Positions 17,265-26,965 of a stretch of 64,000 bases of DNA are shown here, piece after piece (position 1 is the stretch's first letter; every line of letters begins with the position of its first letter). The stretch covers positions 1 through 64,000 of the forward strand of contig NZ_JAGFNS010000001.1 of assembly GCF_017592555.1 (NCBI RefSeq). The letters are read 5' to 3'. The notes under the pieces are model-generated. The model had not been told where the DNA came from, did no database searches, and worked only from the letters and a program-made list of their open reading frames with translations. A program made the position numbers and the translations under genes. The stretch is from Actinoplanes flavus (GTDB lineage Bacteria; Actinomycetota; Actinomycetes; Mycobacteriales; Micromonosporaceae).

Positions 17265-18217
17265 CAGATGATCCTTCCGTGCCAGCGGACGCCCAGCAGC
17301 CCGCCGAGGGTGAGGAGCAGCAGGGCCGCCGCGGCGAACGGCGCGGTGAGTTCGATCGGCTCCTTCTCGGTGGTGAGCCGCAGGTCGATCGAGCCGGTGC
17401 TGGCGGCGAGCGCGCCCGCGTCGCCGGCCGCGTAGTAGGTGCCGCCGGTGACCTGGGCGACCGTGGTCAGCAGGGTCTCGTCGAGGGCGGTGGCCAGTTG
17501 GAAGCCGTCCACCTCGACGGTGCCGCCTTTGGCGGTGCCGACGCCGACGGTCTGGATCCGCACTCCGGCGGCCGCGGCGAGTTCGGCGGCGGCCGGTACG
17601 TCGGGACCGCCGGTCTCCTCGCCGTCGGAGAAGACCACGATGGTGGCCGACGGCCAGTAGCCGAGGTCGGGCGCGGGACTGTTCTGTTCGGGCAGGCTGA
17701 CCGGTTTGCCGGTGATGGTGCCGAGCGCGACCAGGATGGCCTTGCCGAGCGAGGTGCCGCCGCTGGGCGAGACGCGTTCGATGGCGGCGACGGCGGCCGC
17801 GTGGTCGTCGGTGGGCGCCTGGGTGAGCAGGGCTTCGCTGCCGAAGACCAGGACGCCGACGTCGACGCTGTCCGGCTGGTCCTCGACGAAGCCTTTCGCG
17901 GCCTGCTGGGCGGCGGCCAGCCGGCTCGGGGCGACGTCGCCGGCCGACATGCTGTTGGAGATGTCGAAGGCGAGCAGGACGGTGCCGGCGACCCGGGGTA
18001 CGGAGACCTCGGCCTGTGGTCGGGCCAGGCCGATCAGCATGACCGGGAGGGCGGCGAGGATCAGCGCGTACGGCAGGTGCCGCCGTTTCGCCAGGGTGGT
18101 GAAGCCGGCCGCCGCCAGGGCCGCCGCGCGTCTCCTGGCGAGTCCGGCGTATCCGGCCACCGCCGCGACGGTCAGCAGGACGGCGACGGCGATCACGGCC
18201 GGGTAGAGGAAGGTCAC
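17264..18217 (-). CDS. VWA-domain membrane protein (BatB-like)
   Basis: The 317-residue protein has N-terminal helices, a VWA domain with MIDAS-like DISNSMS, SGGTSLG and FSDGEE, and a C-terminal helix (APFAAAALLLLTLGGLLG). It is a paralogue of the following VWA gene. Its GTG start overlaps the DUF58 stop as GTGA. The paired VWA proteins presumably form a membrane complex with the DUF58 protein under control of the MoxR ATPase; inferred from conserved gene order. Confidence 0.82.
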   Translation of the reverse strand: MTFLYPAVIAVAVLLTVAAVAGYAGLARRRAAALAAAGFTTLAKRRHLPYALILAALPVMLIGLARPQAEVSVPRVAGTVLLAFDISNSMSAGDVAPSRLAAAQQAAKGFVEDQPDSVDVGVLVFGSEALLTQAPTDDHAAAVAAIERVSPSGGTSLGKAILVALGTITGKPVSLPEQNSPAPDLGYWPSATIVVFSDGEETGGPDVPAAAELAAAAGVRIQTVGVGTAKGGTVEVDGFQLATALDETLLTTVAQVTGGTYYAAGDAGALAASTGSIDLRLTTEKEPIELTAPFAAAALLLLTLGGLLGVRWHGRII

Positions 18218-19094
18218 CGGCGCCTCCGTCCGGAGCGGCGGACCATGTCGACCAGGCCGGCGAGCATGTCCTGGTCGGTGGTGATCCGGTGGGGGTCGAC
18301 GGCGGCCCGGCGCATGGCTTCGGCGATCTCCCGTTCGCGGGTGCCGACCTGGTCGGTGAGGCGGGCGCGCAGCAGCGGGTCGCTGGTGTCGACGAGCAGT
18401 TGTTCGCCGGTCTCGGCGTCCTCGACGAGGATCAGGCCGAGGTCGGGCAGGTCCAGTTCGGCGGGGTCGACGACGCGGATGACGACGACCTCGTGGCGGT
18501 GGGCGAGCCGGGCGAGCGGCCGGTCCCAGCCGGGGTCGCCGATGAAGTCGGACATCACGAAGACGAGGCTGCGCCGTTTCGCCGTAGTCGCGGCGGCCAG
18601 CGCGAGCATCGCCGCAATATCAGTCGTTTTATCCGACTTTTTCAGGACATTTGAGGTCAGCTCACGTGCGATCCGCAGGATCTGATCCCGCCCGGTCCGC
18701 GGTGGGATCACCCGATGTGAACCATTGTCGAACAATATCGCCCCGACCCGGTTCCCCCCTTGGGAGATCAACCGCCCGATACCGATCGCCAGTTCGGCAG
18801 CGACCGATTCCTTACCCACACCCCCGCCGAAGCGCATCGACGCCGACCGGTCGATCACCAGCCAGGCCGTCATCTCACGGTCCTCGGTGTACAACCGCAC
18901 GAACGGCTCGTCCACCCGCGCCGTCACGTTCCAGTCGATGTGCCGGACGTCGTCCTCGGGTGTGTAGGCCCGCAGGTCGGTGAAATCGAGCCCGCCCCCG
19001 TGCCACACGGTCCGGTAGGAACCCTGCAGGCGCCCGTCGAGGCGGCGCCCGAGCTTCCACTCGAGGCGCCGCAGCAGCCGATCGGGGGCCGTCG

Positions 19095-19098
<4 letters not shown>
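18214..19098 (-). CDS. DUF58 domain protein
   Basis: The 294-residue protein contains the DUF58 signature DFTDLRAYTPEDDVRHIDWN. A VWA-like fold follows, seen in VIDRSASM and FVMSDF. No transmembrane helix is evident, so it is probably cytosolic. It overlaps moxR by ATGA and the first VWA gene by GTGA. MoxR and DUF58 proteins are a standard pair; they are believed to act as chaperone and adaptor. Confidence 0.88.
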
Positions 19099-20087
<989 letters not shown>

Positions 20088-20105
20088 TCGTCCTTCGCTT
20101 TCCAT

Positions 20106-20145
20106 CATCAGAGGGGAGGTGACTGCATCAGAGGGGAGGTGACTG
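20106..20145. repeat. 20-bp tandem duplication spanning the protease stop codon
   Basis: CATCAGAGGGGAGGTGACTG occurs twice in a row (20106-20125 and 20126-20145). On the minus strand the unit includes the last codons and stop of the HtrA-like gene, so the duplication left the reading frame end intact and added a copy after it. Confidence 0.9.
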
Positions 20146-20982
20146 GCCGTCGCCCTCGCCGGTGCCGCCGAGCGCCGCCCCGATCGGCACGGCGAACCCG
20201 ATGCCGATGAAGGTGCCGGCGCCGCTCGGGTTGGCCAGCGCGATCACGATCCCGATCACCTGCCCGCGGTCGTTGATCAACGGTCCACCCGAGTTGCCGG
20301 GGTTGACCGCCGCGTCGAACTGGATGAGGCCTTCGATGTCCTGTTCACCATCGTCGCCGTTCAGCTTCCGGTTCAGCCCGGAAACGACGCCGCTGGTGGT
20401 GCTGAAGACCAGCCCCAGCGGGTTGCCGATCGCCACCACGTCGTCGCCGACCGCCGCGCCGCCGCCGAGCACCGCCGGGACCAGCGTCTCCGGCAGTTTC
20501 TCCGGGGTGAGCATGGCGATGTCCCGGGACGGGTCGGCACTGCGCAGTCGCGCCGCGGCCTTGGTGCCGTCGGCGTAGGTGAGCGCGATCGTCTCGGCGC
20601 CGTCGACCACGTGCAGGGCGGTCAGGATGCTGCCGTCGGCGTTGGCGATCACGCCGGTGCCGCTGCCCGCCTCGGCACGGGCCCGCGAGTCGTGCCCGGT
20701 GGTCTCGATGACCACCACCGACGGGGTGAGTGTCTGGTGGATCTGCGCCACGGTGAGGGGCGCGTCCGAGGCGGACGGCGCGGCCGACGGGGCGGTCGCG
20801 GCGGGCGTGCCGTCATCGACCCCACCGCGTACGGCCACGAGCACCGTGATCGCCACGGCCCACGCCACGACCGCCCCGATGAGGATCTTGCGGCGCAGAT
20901 CAGCGGTGTTCCATCGGCTCGTCCGCTCCTCCGGAGGGGGTTCCGGTGCCTCGGCGCCCTCCGCGCGGAGCACCGTCATCAC
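20128..20982 (-). CDS. Membrane-anchored trypsin-like serine protease (HtrA/S1C type, no PDZ)
   Basis: The 284-residue protein has a cytoplasmic Pro/Glu-rich tail, one transmembrane helix (ILIGAVVAWAVAITVLVAV, about 33-51), a Ser/Ala-rich linker and an extracytoplasmic protease domain. The triad is visible: His in TALHVV, Asp in SRDIAML and Ser in NPGNSGGPL. It ends soon after the protease domain, without the PDZ domain of DegP. It probably degrades or processes misfolded envelope proteins. The moxR operon follows after 40 bp. The upstream region holds CCTAAGAA (21027-21034), also found beside the OmpR-type regulator gene at 46888. Confidence 0.85.
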   Translation of the reverse strand: MMTVLRAEGAEAPEPPPEERTSRWNTADLRRKILIGAVVAWAVAITVLVAVRGGVDDGTPAATAPSAAPSASDAPLTVAQIHQTLTPSVVVIETTGHDSRARAEAGSGTGVIANADGSILTALHVVDGAETIALTYADGTKAAARLRSADPSRDIAMLTPEKLPETLVPAVLGGGAAVGDDVVAIGNPLGLVFSTTSGVVSGLNRKLNGDDGEQDIEGLIQFDAAVNPGNSGGPLINDRGQVIGIVIALANPSGAGTFIGIGFAVPIGAALGGTGEGDGQSPPL

Positions 20983-21159
20983 GGCACGACCGCCACACTC
21001 AGCATTTCTCGACCCTAGAAGCCATTCCTAAGAATTTGCCAAGAGAGTGCCCATGGTTTCCGGTACGCGAGATCACCCATAAGCTCCCGAAGCGGACGTT
21101 GTCGGGAGTTCCCTATCGGGGTGACCCGCGAGTAACGTGTTTCGCCGAGGGGGAATGCC

Positions 21160-23058
21160 ATGAGCACGACTCAGCGCAAAACCACCGACGTCTCCGAGAA
21201 GCAGGCCCGCCAGACCGCGGAGGCCGCCCGCGAGTCCGCGTGGACCCGCCCCAGCTTCGGCAAGGAGCTGTTCCTCGGCCGGTTTCGGCTCGACCTGATC
21301 GACCCGCCGCCCGCGGCGGGGCCCCGGCCCGAGTTCCTGGACCGGCTGGAGGAGTTCCTGCGGTCCGGAGTGGACGGCGCCCGCATCGAGCGGGAGGCGC
21401 GGATCCCCGACGAGGTCTTCCACGGCCTCGCCCGGCTGGGCGCCTTCGGCATGAAGATCGACGAGGAGTTCGGCGGCCTAGGCCTGTCCAACCTGCACTA
21501 CTGCAAGGCGCTGACCATGACCGGCTCGGTGAGCGCCTCGGTGGCCGCGCTGCTCTCCGCGCACCAGTCGATCGGTGTGCCGCAGCCGCTCAAGCTGTTC
21601 GGCTCCGAGGCGCAGAAGCGGGCGTTCCTGCCCCGGCTGGCGGCCGGCGAGGTGTCCGCGTTCCTGCTCACCGAACCGGACGTCGGCTCCGACCCGGCGC
21701 GGCTGGGCACGGTGGCCGAGCCGGTGGAGGGCGGCTTCCGGCTCAACGGGGTGAAACTGTGGGCCACCAACGGCACGGTCGCCACTCTGCTGGTGGTGAT
21801 GGCCCGGGTCCCGGAGAAGGGGATCACCGCGTTCGTGGTGGAGGGCGACGCGCCGGGCATCACCGTCGAGCGGCGCAACGCGTTCCTCGGGCTGCGCGGC
21901 CTGGAGAACAGCGTGACCCGTTTCCACGACGTGTTCGTGCCGGCGGAGAACGTGATCGGCGGCCTCGGCAAGGGTCTGCGGATCGCGCTGACCACGCTGA
22001 ACACCGGCCGGCTGTCGCTGCCGGCGATGTGCGTCGGCGCCGGAAAACGGGCGCTGGCGATCGCCCGCGAGTGGTCGGCCGACCGCGTCCAGTGGGGCCG
22101 CCCGGTCGGTGACCACGAGGCGGTGGCCAAGAAGATCGCCTTCATCGCCGCCACGACGTACGCCATGGAGTCCATGCTGGACCTCTGCTGCCGAATCGCC
22201 GACGACCACCGCAACGACATCCGGATCGAGGCCGCCCTGGTCAAGCTGTTCGCCAGCGAGATGGCGTGGCTGGTGGCCGACGAGCTGATCCAGATCCGCG
22301 GCGGCCGCGGTTACGAGACGGCCGACTCGCTGGACGCCCGCGGCGAGCGGGCCGCCGAGGCCGAGCAGATCCTCCGTGACCTGCGGATCAACCGGATCTT
22401 CGAGGGCTCGACCGAGATCATGCATCTGCTCATCGCCCGGGAAGCGGTCGACGCGCACCTGTCGGTGGCCGGCGACATCATCGACCCGGACGCCGATCTG
22501 GCCCGCAAGGCCCGCGCCGGGGCGCGAGCCGGGGCGTTCTACGCACGCTGGCTGCCCACGCTCACGGTCGGTCCGGGTCAGAAACCTTCGGCGTACGGGG
22601 AATTCGGGCCCCTGGCGCACCATCTGCGGTGGGTGGAACGCACCTCGCGACGGCTGGCCCGGTCCACCTTCTACGCGATGTCCCGCTGGCAGGGCCGGAT
22701 GGAGCGCAAGCAGGCGTTCCTGGGCCGGATCGTGGACATCGGCGCCGAACTGTTCGCGATGGCCGCCGTGGTCTCCCGCGCGCACGCCGAGCGCGACGAC
22801 CGTCCCGCCGGCCGGGAGCTGGCCGACCTGTTCTGCCGGCAGGCGCGGCTGCGGGCCGAGGCGCATCTGGCCGCCCTGTGGGACAACACCGACGCCCTGG
22901 ACGCGAAGGCCGCCGAGCGGGTGCTCGGCGGCCGGTACGCGTTCCTGGAGGAGGGTGTGATCCACCCGGAATCGGACAAGCCCTGGGTGGCGGCGTGGGA
23001 GCCCGGCGCCGGCACCGCCGAGGACGTCCGCCGCCGGATCCCTCCGCCGGCCGGCTAG
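21160..23058 (+). CDS. Acyl-CoA dehydrogenase, long (ACAD9/VLCAD-like)
   Basis: The 632-residue protein has the acyl-CoA dehydrogenase core in residues 60-420: LLTEPDVGSDPA, KLWATNGTVA, DRVQWGRPVGDHEAV and RIFEGSTEIMHLLI, where the Glu of FEGS matches the usual base. About 190 further C-terminal residues are helical, as in very-long-chain enzymes (VLCAD/ACAD9), pointing to long or bulky acyl-CoA substrates. Position 21160 has AGGGGGA upstream. The gene ends 4 bp before the convergent ferredoxin reductase. Confidence 0.85.
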   Translation: MSTTQRKTTDVSEKQARQTAEAARESAWTRPSFGKELFLGRFRLDLIDPPPAAGPRPEFLDRLEEFLRSGVDGARIEREARIPDEVFHGLARLGAFGMKIDEEFGGLGLSNLHYCKALTMTGSVSASVAALLSAHQSIGVPQPLKLFGSEAQKRAFLPRLAAGEVSAFLLTEPDVGSDPARLGTVAEPVEGGFRLNGVKLWATNGTVATLLVVMARVPEKGITAFVVEGDAPGITVERRNAFLGLRGLENSVTRFHDVFVPAENVIGGLGKGLRIALTTLNTGRLSLPAMCVGAGKRALAIAREWSADRVQWGRPVGDHEAVAKKIAFIAATTYAMESMLDLCCRIADDHRNDIRIEAALVKLFASEMAWLVADELIQIRGGRGYETADSLDARGERAAEAEQILRDLRINRIFEGSTEIMHLLIAREAVDAHLSVAGDIIDPDADLARKARAGARAGAFYARWLPTLTVGPGQKPSAYGEFGPLAHHLRWVERTSRRLARSTFYAMSRWQGRMERKQAFLGRIVDIGAELFAMAAVVSRAHAERDDRPAGRELADLFCRQARLRAEAHLAALWDNTDALDAKAAERVLGGRYAFLEEGVIHPESDKPWVAAWEPGAGTAEDVRRRIPPPAG

Positions 23059-23062
23059 GGCC

Positions 23063-24415
23063 TCAGCCGCGCGAGATGGCGGTCATCTCGTCGCGGTCGA
23101 CGACCTTGATCCGCTTGCGGCCGTGCGGCTCGCCGAGCGCGATCTCGTACGCGTCCAGGAGCTGCCAGCCGGCCCAGGTGGTGATCGGCAGGCCGCGCTG
23201 CTCCAGGTAGGCGATCGGGGCGTCCGGGTCGCCCTCTGGGGCGAGCGGCAGCCGGCCCTGCTCCTGGTCCTCCAGGAGGCTGGCGACCGTCTCGCCGGAG
23301 CAGCCCTTGGTGTGGCCGATCAGGCCGACCGGGCCACGCTTGATCCAGCCGGCCACGTAGGTGCCGGGGACGTGCTCGCCGTCGAGGTCGATGACCCGGC
23401 CGGCGGCGTGCGGGATGGTGCCGGTCGTGGTGTCGAACGGCAGGTCCGGCAGCGCGCTGCTGAGGTAGCCGACCGCACGGTAGACGGCCTGCACGTCCCA
23501 GTCGGTGAACTCGCCGGTGCCGCGCACCCAGCCGTCGCCGGTCAGCTCCTGGGTCTCGGTACGCAGGCCGACGACCTTGCCGTTCTCGCCGAGCACCTCG
23601 ACCGGGGCCTGGAGGAAGTACAGGTGCAGGCGGCGCGGCCGGTCCCGCGGGTCGCGGACGGCCCAGTTCTGGAGGATGTCCACGCACATCTTGATGTGCC
23701 GGGTCTGGCGCATCGCCTCGAGGCTGGCCTCGTCGAACTCGATGCCCTCGGGGTGGACGATCACCTCGACGTTCGGCGAGTGGTCCAGCTCGCGCAGCTC
23801 CTGCGGGGTGAACTTGACCTGGCCTGGGCCGCGGCGGGAGAACAGGTGCACGTCGGTGACCGGGCTGGACTTGAGCGCCTGGTAGACGTTGTCCGGGATC
23901 TCGGTGACCAGCAGTTCGTCGGCGGTCTTGGCGAGGATCCGGGCGACGTCGATGGCCACGTTGCCGGCGCCGATGACGGCGACCTCCTTGGCCTCCAGCG
24001 GCCAGTCGCGCGGCACGTCCGGGTGGCCGTTGAACCAGGAGGCGAAGTCGGCGCCGCCGAAGCTGCCCTGGAGGTCGATGCCCGGGATGTCGAGGGACCG
24101 GTCCTTCTCCGCGCCGGTGGAGATCACCGTGGCGTCGTAGAAGCGGTTCAGCTCCTCCGGCTTGACGTCGACGCCGTACGAGACGTTGCCGATGAACCGG
24201 ATCCGGGGGTTGTCCAGGATCCGGAAGAGCGCGTTGACGATCTCCTTGATCCGTGGGTGGTCCGGGGCCACGCCGTACCGGATGAGACCGTAGGGGGTCG
24301 GCAGCTTGTCGAAGATGTCGACGGTGACCGTCTCCGATGCCTTGATCAGATGGTCGGCGGCGTAGATACCGGCCGGGCCGGCTCCGATGACGGCAACTCG
24401 CAGGGGGCGGTTCAT
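23063..24415 (-). CDS. Ferredoxin/adrenodoxin-NADP+ reductase, FprA type
   Basis: The 450-residue flavoprotein has an N-terminal FAD site VIGAGPAGIYAADHL, the family phrase YGLIRYGVAPDHPRIK, and an NADP site VIGAGNVAIDVARIL; AGWIKRGPVGLIGHTKGC is typical of FprA of actinobacteria and of mitochondrial adrenodoxin reductase. It transfers electrons between NADPH and ferredoxin, for cytochrome P450s or other redox enzymes. Its promoter has an 18-bp dyad in a 19-bp spacer, the layout of SoxR/MerR-activated promoters, so induction by redox stress is likely. Confidence 0.92.
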   Translation of the reverse strand: MNRPLRVAVIGAGPAGIYAADHLIKASETVTVDIFDKLPTPYGLIRYGVAPDHPRIKEIVNALFRILDNPRIRFIGNVSYGVDVKPEELNRFYDATVISTGAEKDRSLDIPGIDLQGSFGGADFASWFNGHPDVPRDWPLEAKEVAVIGAGNVAIDVARILAKTADELLVTEIPDNVYQALKSSPVTDVHLFSRRGPGQVKFTPQELRELDHSPNVEVIVHPEGIEFDEASLEAMRQTRHIKMCVDILQNWAVRDPRDRPRRLHLYFLQAPVEVLGENGKVVGLRTETQELTGDGWVRGTGEFTDWDVQAVYRAVGYLSSALPDLPFDTTTGTIPHAAGRVIDLDGEHVPGTYVAGWIKRGPVGLIGHTKGCSGETVASLLEDQEQGRLPLAPEGDPDAPIAYLEQRGLPITTWAGWQLLDAYEIALGEPHGRKRIKVVDRDEMTAISRG

Positions 24416-24474
24416 GGTCGCTTCCTAACTCGCGCTTCGATTCCGTCAGCCAAGATCGACGGCAGGCCGAAACG

Positions 24475-24505
24475 ACTTTAAAACCTCAACCTAGGTTGAG
24501 ATCAA
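24475..24505 (-). promoter_or_regulatory. SoxR/MerR-type promoter of the ferredoxin reductase gene
   Basis: On the minus strand TTGATC (24505-24500) and TAAAGT (24480-24475) form -35 and -10 elements separated by 19 bp. The spacer holds CTCAACCTAGGTTGAG (24485-24500), a perfect palindrome, read with one more base each side as CCTCAA-N6-TTGAGA. This is one base off the SoxR box CCTCAA-N6-TTGAGG. An overlong spacer with a dyad is the hallmark of MerR-family activation. Confidence 0.7.
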
Positions 24506-24693
24506 TGCCGCCTCCCTCGACAAAGCGGGCAAAGCGGACTTAGGGTACCCTCATGCAGGGCTCTGACCTGGGAAAACATTCACTTCTGTGTAACGGGTCT
24601 CCCTGTTCACCCGTGAGACGCCCCCCTGAACCCCCGGTCATCGGCTTCTGGGGTTCCCGGCCGGCGCCGCATCGAGCCTTACTGATCTGGCGT

Positions 24694-24705
24694 TACCGAT
24701 CGGTA
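24694..24705. promoter_or_regulatory. 12-bp perfect palindrome before the phospholipase gene
   Basis: TACCGATCGGTA lies 27 bp before ATG 24732. It has the form of a small operator, but no regulator is linked to it. Confidence 0.35.
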
Positions 24706-24731
24706 GCCCCGCCCACCCTGAGGAGCCCTCG

Positions 24732-25244
24732 ATGACCCGCGTCCACCCCCTCCGTGCGCTGCTCGCCACGGTCGCCTCCGTGACCGCCCTGCTCGGCGTG
24801 ACGACCCCGGCGTACGCCGTCACCCCCGCCGAGAAGCTCCAGGTCCTCGCCTCCTTCACGCAGAACAGCGCGGACTCCTACAACAGCTGGAACGCCGCCC
24901 GGCAGAACCAGGCCGCCTGGGCCGCCTACGGGTTCGACTGGGAGACCAACTACTGCACGGCCAGCCCCGACAAGCCGCTCGGTTTCGACTTCACCATCGC
25001 CTGCCAGCGGCACGACTTCGGGTACGGCAACTACGAGGCGGTGGGCGCCTTCTCCGCCAACAAGTCCCGCCTCGACGACGCCTTCTACGGCGACCTCAAG
25101 CGCAAATGCGCCACCTACTCCGCCGCCGTCCGCCCCGCCTGCAACAGCCTGGCCTGGACCTACTACGAGGCCGTGGTCGTCTTCGGCTCGACCGCCGCGG
25201 TCGACCCCGCCGACATCGAGTCCGCCCGGGCCCTGATCGACTGA
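24732..25244 (+). CDS. Secreted phospholipase A2, prokaryotic type
   Basis: The 170-residue protein has a signal peptide of about 29 residues (ending TTPAYA) and the actinobacterial phospholipase A2 fold signature FTIACQRHDFGYGNY, where His-Asp forms the catalytic dyad. Four Cys residues match the two disulfides of the Streptomyces enzyme family. It would hydrolyse the sn-2 ester of phospholipids outside the cell, with Ca2+. GAGGAG precedes the ATG. Downstream is a terminator hairpin shared with the convergent aquaporin. Confidence 0.88.
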   Translation: MTRVHPLRALLATVASVTALLGVTTPAYAVTPAEKLQVLASFTQNSADSYNSWNAARQNQAAWAAYGFDWETNYCTASPDKPLGFDFTIACQRHDFGYGNYEAVGAFSANKSRLDDAFYGDLKRKCATYSAAVRPACNSLAWTYYEAVVVFGSTAAVDPADIESARALID

Positions 25245-25267
25245 ACCCGCCCACACCCGGCACCGCC

Positions 25268-25293
25268 GAGCAGCGCCCCGACGGGCGTTGCTC
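25268..25293. terminator. Bidirectional terminator-like hairpin
   Basis: GAGCAGCGCCC (25268-25278) and GGGCGTTGCTC (25283-25293) pair over 11 bp with one wobble; the loop is 4 nt. It lies at the junction of convergent genes and overlaps the aquaporin stop codon. Confidence 0.6.
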
Positions 25294-26053
25294 AGGCGCC
25301 GGTGGCGCTCTCCAGGGAAGCGGACGGCTCGTTCTGCCCGAGCAGCAGCCCGTAGGCGAACCCCGCGATGAGGCCACCGGCGAGCGGCGCGACGATGAAC
25401 AGCCACAGCTGACCGACGGCGTCGCCACCCGCGAACAGCGCCGGGCCGATCGATCGGGCCGGGTTCACCGAGGTGTTCGTCACCGGAATGCTGATCAGGT
25501 GGATCAGTGTGAGGCCGAGACCGATCGCGATCGGCGCGAAACCGCGCGGCGCCCGGGTGTCCGTCGCACCCAGGATGACGAACAGGAACACCGCGGTCAG
25601 CAGGACCTCCGCGATCAGTGCGGCGAGCAGCGAGTAGCCACCGGGTGAGCGGTCGCCGTACCCGTTGGTCGCGAAGCCCGATTCGACGGCGTCGAACCCC
25701 GGCCGGCCGGACGCGATGACGTACAGCACGCCGGCGCCGGCGATCGCCGCGACGACCTGGGTCACGATGTAGGCCGGTGTGTCCCGCCAGCGGAACTGGC
25801 CGGCCGCCGCCAGACCGACGGTCACCGCCGGGTTGAAATGGCCGCCCGAGATGTGCCCGACGGCGTACGCCATCGTCATCACGGTCAGTCCGAACGCGAA
25901 CGCCACTCCGAGAAAGCCGATGCCGAGTTGCACGTCGGCGGGGCTGAGGAACACGGCGGCGAGTACGGCCGAGCCGCAGCCACCGAAGACCAGCCAGAAG
26001 GTGCCGAGGAACTCAGCGGCGATTCGCTTGCGCATCGGCGCGGGCGTGGACAT
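25292..26053 (-). CDS. Aquaporin / MIP-family channel
   Basis: The 253-residue protein has six hydrophobic helices and two NPA boxes, [11 protein letters not shown] and [12 protein letters not shown]. The residue after the second box and the compact loops favour a water channel of the AqpZ type rather than a glycerol facilitator. ATG 26053 is the first start that leaves the tRNA gene upstream intact. The C-terminal tail is short and Ser-rich. Confidence 0.88.
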   Translation of the reverse strand: MSTPAPMRKRIAAEFLGTFWLVFGGCGSAVLAAVFLSPADVQLGIGFLGVAFAFGLTVMTMAYAVGHISGGHFNPAVTVGLAAAGQFRWRDTPAYIVTQVVAAIAGAGVLYVIASGRPGFDAVESGFATNGYGDRSPGGYSLLAALIAEVLLTAVFLFVILGATDTRAPRGFAPIAIGLGLTLIHLISIPVTNTSVNPARSIGPALFAGGDAVGQLWLFIVAPLAGGLIAGFAYGLLLGQNEPSASLESATGA

Positions 26054-26142
26054 GTCGTCAGGCTGCCACGACACGGCGGCACGTGAAGCGTTTCCGCCGC
26101 CTGTCACACCCGGGGCCGACAGGGTTCGCGTGATGCAAAGAA

Positions 26143-26217
26143 TGGTGGGCGATACTGGGATCGAACCAGTGACCTCTTCCGTGTCAAGGAAGCGCGCTCC
26201 CGCTGCGCCAATCGCCC
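26143..26217 (-). tRNA. tRNA-Val (GAC)
   Basis: The minus strand reads GGGCGAT at the 5' end (26217-26211), pairing with ATCGCCC. The anticodon stem-loop is CTTCCTTGACACGGAAG, with anticodon GAC. GGTTCGATCC forms the T-arm. A CCA end appears to be encoded (26145-26143). Confidence 0.95.
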
Positions 26218-26227
26218 TGGTGATGCG

Positions 26228-26298
26228 AGGTGGAGACGGGATTTGAACCCGTGTACACGGCTTTGCAGGCCGTTGCCTCGCCTCTCGGCCACTCCACC
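26228..26298 (-). tRNA. tRNA-Cys (GCA)
   Basis: GGTGGAG (26298-26292) pairs with CTCCACC at the 3' end. The anticodon loop CGGCCTGCAAAGCCG contains GCA, and the discriminator base is U, as expected for Cys. CCA is not encoded. Confidence 0.95.
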
Positions 26299-26337
26299 GT
26301 GGCGGCCGATGCAAATGATCAGCAACAGCCTTCTCCG

Positions 26338-26409
26338 AGCGGAAGACGGGATTCGAACCCGCGACCCTCACCTTGGCAAGGTGATGCGCTACCACTGCGC
26401 CACTTCCGC
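26338..26409 (-). tRNA. tRNA-Gly (GCC)
   Basis: GCGGAAG (26409-26403) pairs with CTTCCGC; CACCTTGCCAAGGTG is the anticodon arm with GCC. It is the first of three tRNA genes in the same direction (Gly, Cys, Val), probably one transcript. Confidence 0.95.
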
Positions 26410-26503
26410 GTGCCGCGCCGGTTTCCCTGGCGACGGATGAAACCTTAGCCGAGCCACCGGGGAGATGCCAAAGCGCCCCCCGGTTTTCGCCGCGTGGCGC
26501 TGG

Positions 26504-26692
26504 TCAGCGGTTCTCGCCGAGCAGCCGGCGGACCTCGGCGACCAGCTCGGCCTGGAACGCCGCGACACTGCCGTCGACGACGCCGATCCGGTAGTCGTCG
26601 CCGGTCTCCGGATGGTGGGCGCGCTGCCGGTCGCGCAGTCCGGCCGAGCCGTCGGCGTGACCGGCGGCGTACGCCTCGAACGCTTCTTCCAT
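26504..26692 (-). CDS. Small hypothetical protein
   Basis: The 62-residue acidic protein starts MEEAFEAYAAGHADGSAG, with GAGGAGG 6 nt before the ATG at 26692. It contains RIGVVDGSVAAFQ and a helical C-terminus ending VRRLLGENR. I do not recognise a family. The good ribosome binding site and amino-acid usage support a real gene. It stands alone upstream of the tRNA genes. Confidence 0.6.
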   Translation of the reverse strand: MEEAFEAYAAGHADGSAGLRDRQRAHHPETGDDYRIGVVDGSVAAFQAELVAEVRRLLGENR

Positions 26693-26965
26693 GGGGGCCT
26701 CCTCGAACACGCGCGACAATCTCGCACGCCCGGGTGCGCCGCAATACCGGTCACCCGTCGGAGCGGGCCGGACCGATCGGCAGTGGCACGTCGACCGGAT
26801 GCCGGTGGGCGGACGGCCGCCCCGGAGAGCCGTGGTCGTCCGAACGGATCCGCGGCCCCCTGCCGGTCACGTGGCGGACTGACAGTCATCCCTCAATCAC
26901 GGCACAGGCTCCGCACAAGCCGGCTCCGCACGATGGACGCCGGGACCAGCCGAGGAGCCACGAAG

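Larger units (their letters stand above)
24416..24731. other. Intergenic region between divergent reductase and phospholipase genes
   Basis: Besides the SoxR-type promoter at 24475-24505 and the palindrome at 24694-24705, nothing gene-like is seen. It is less GC-rich than its surroundings. Confidence 0.6.

Noticed and set aside
20088..20108. Earlier start of the MoxR gene (MMESEGR)
   Set aside because: No ribosome binding site; the ATG pair lies in or beside the recent 20-bp duplication, while ATG 20087 has GAAGGA.
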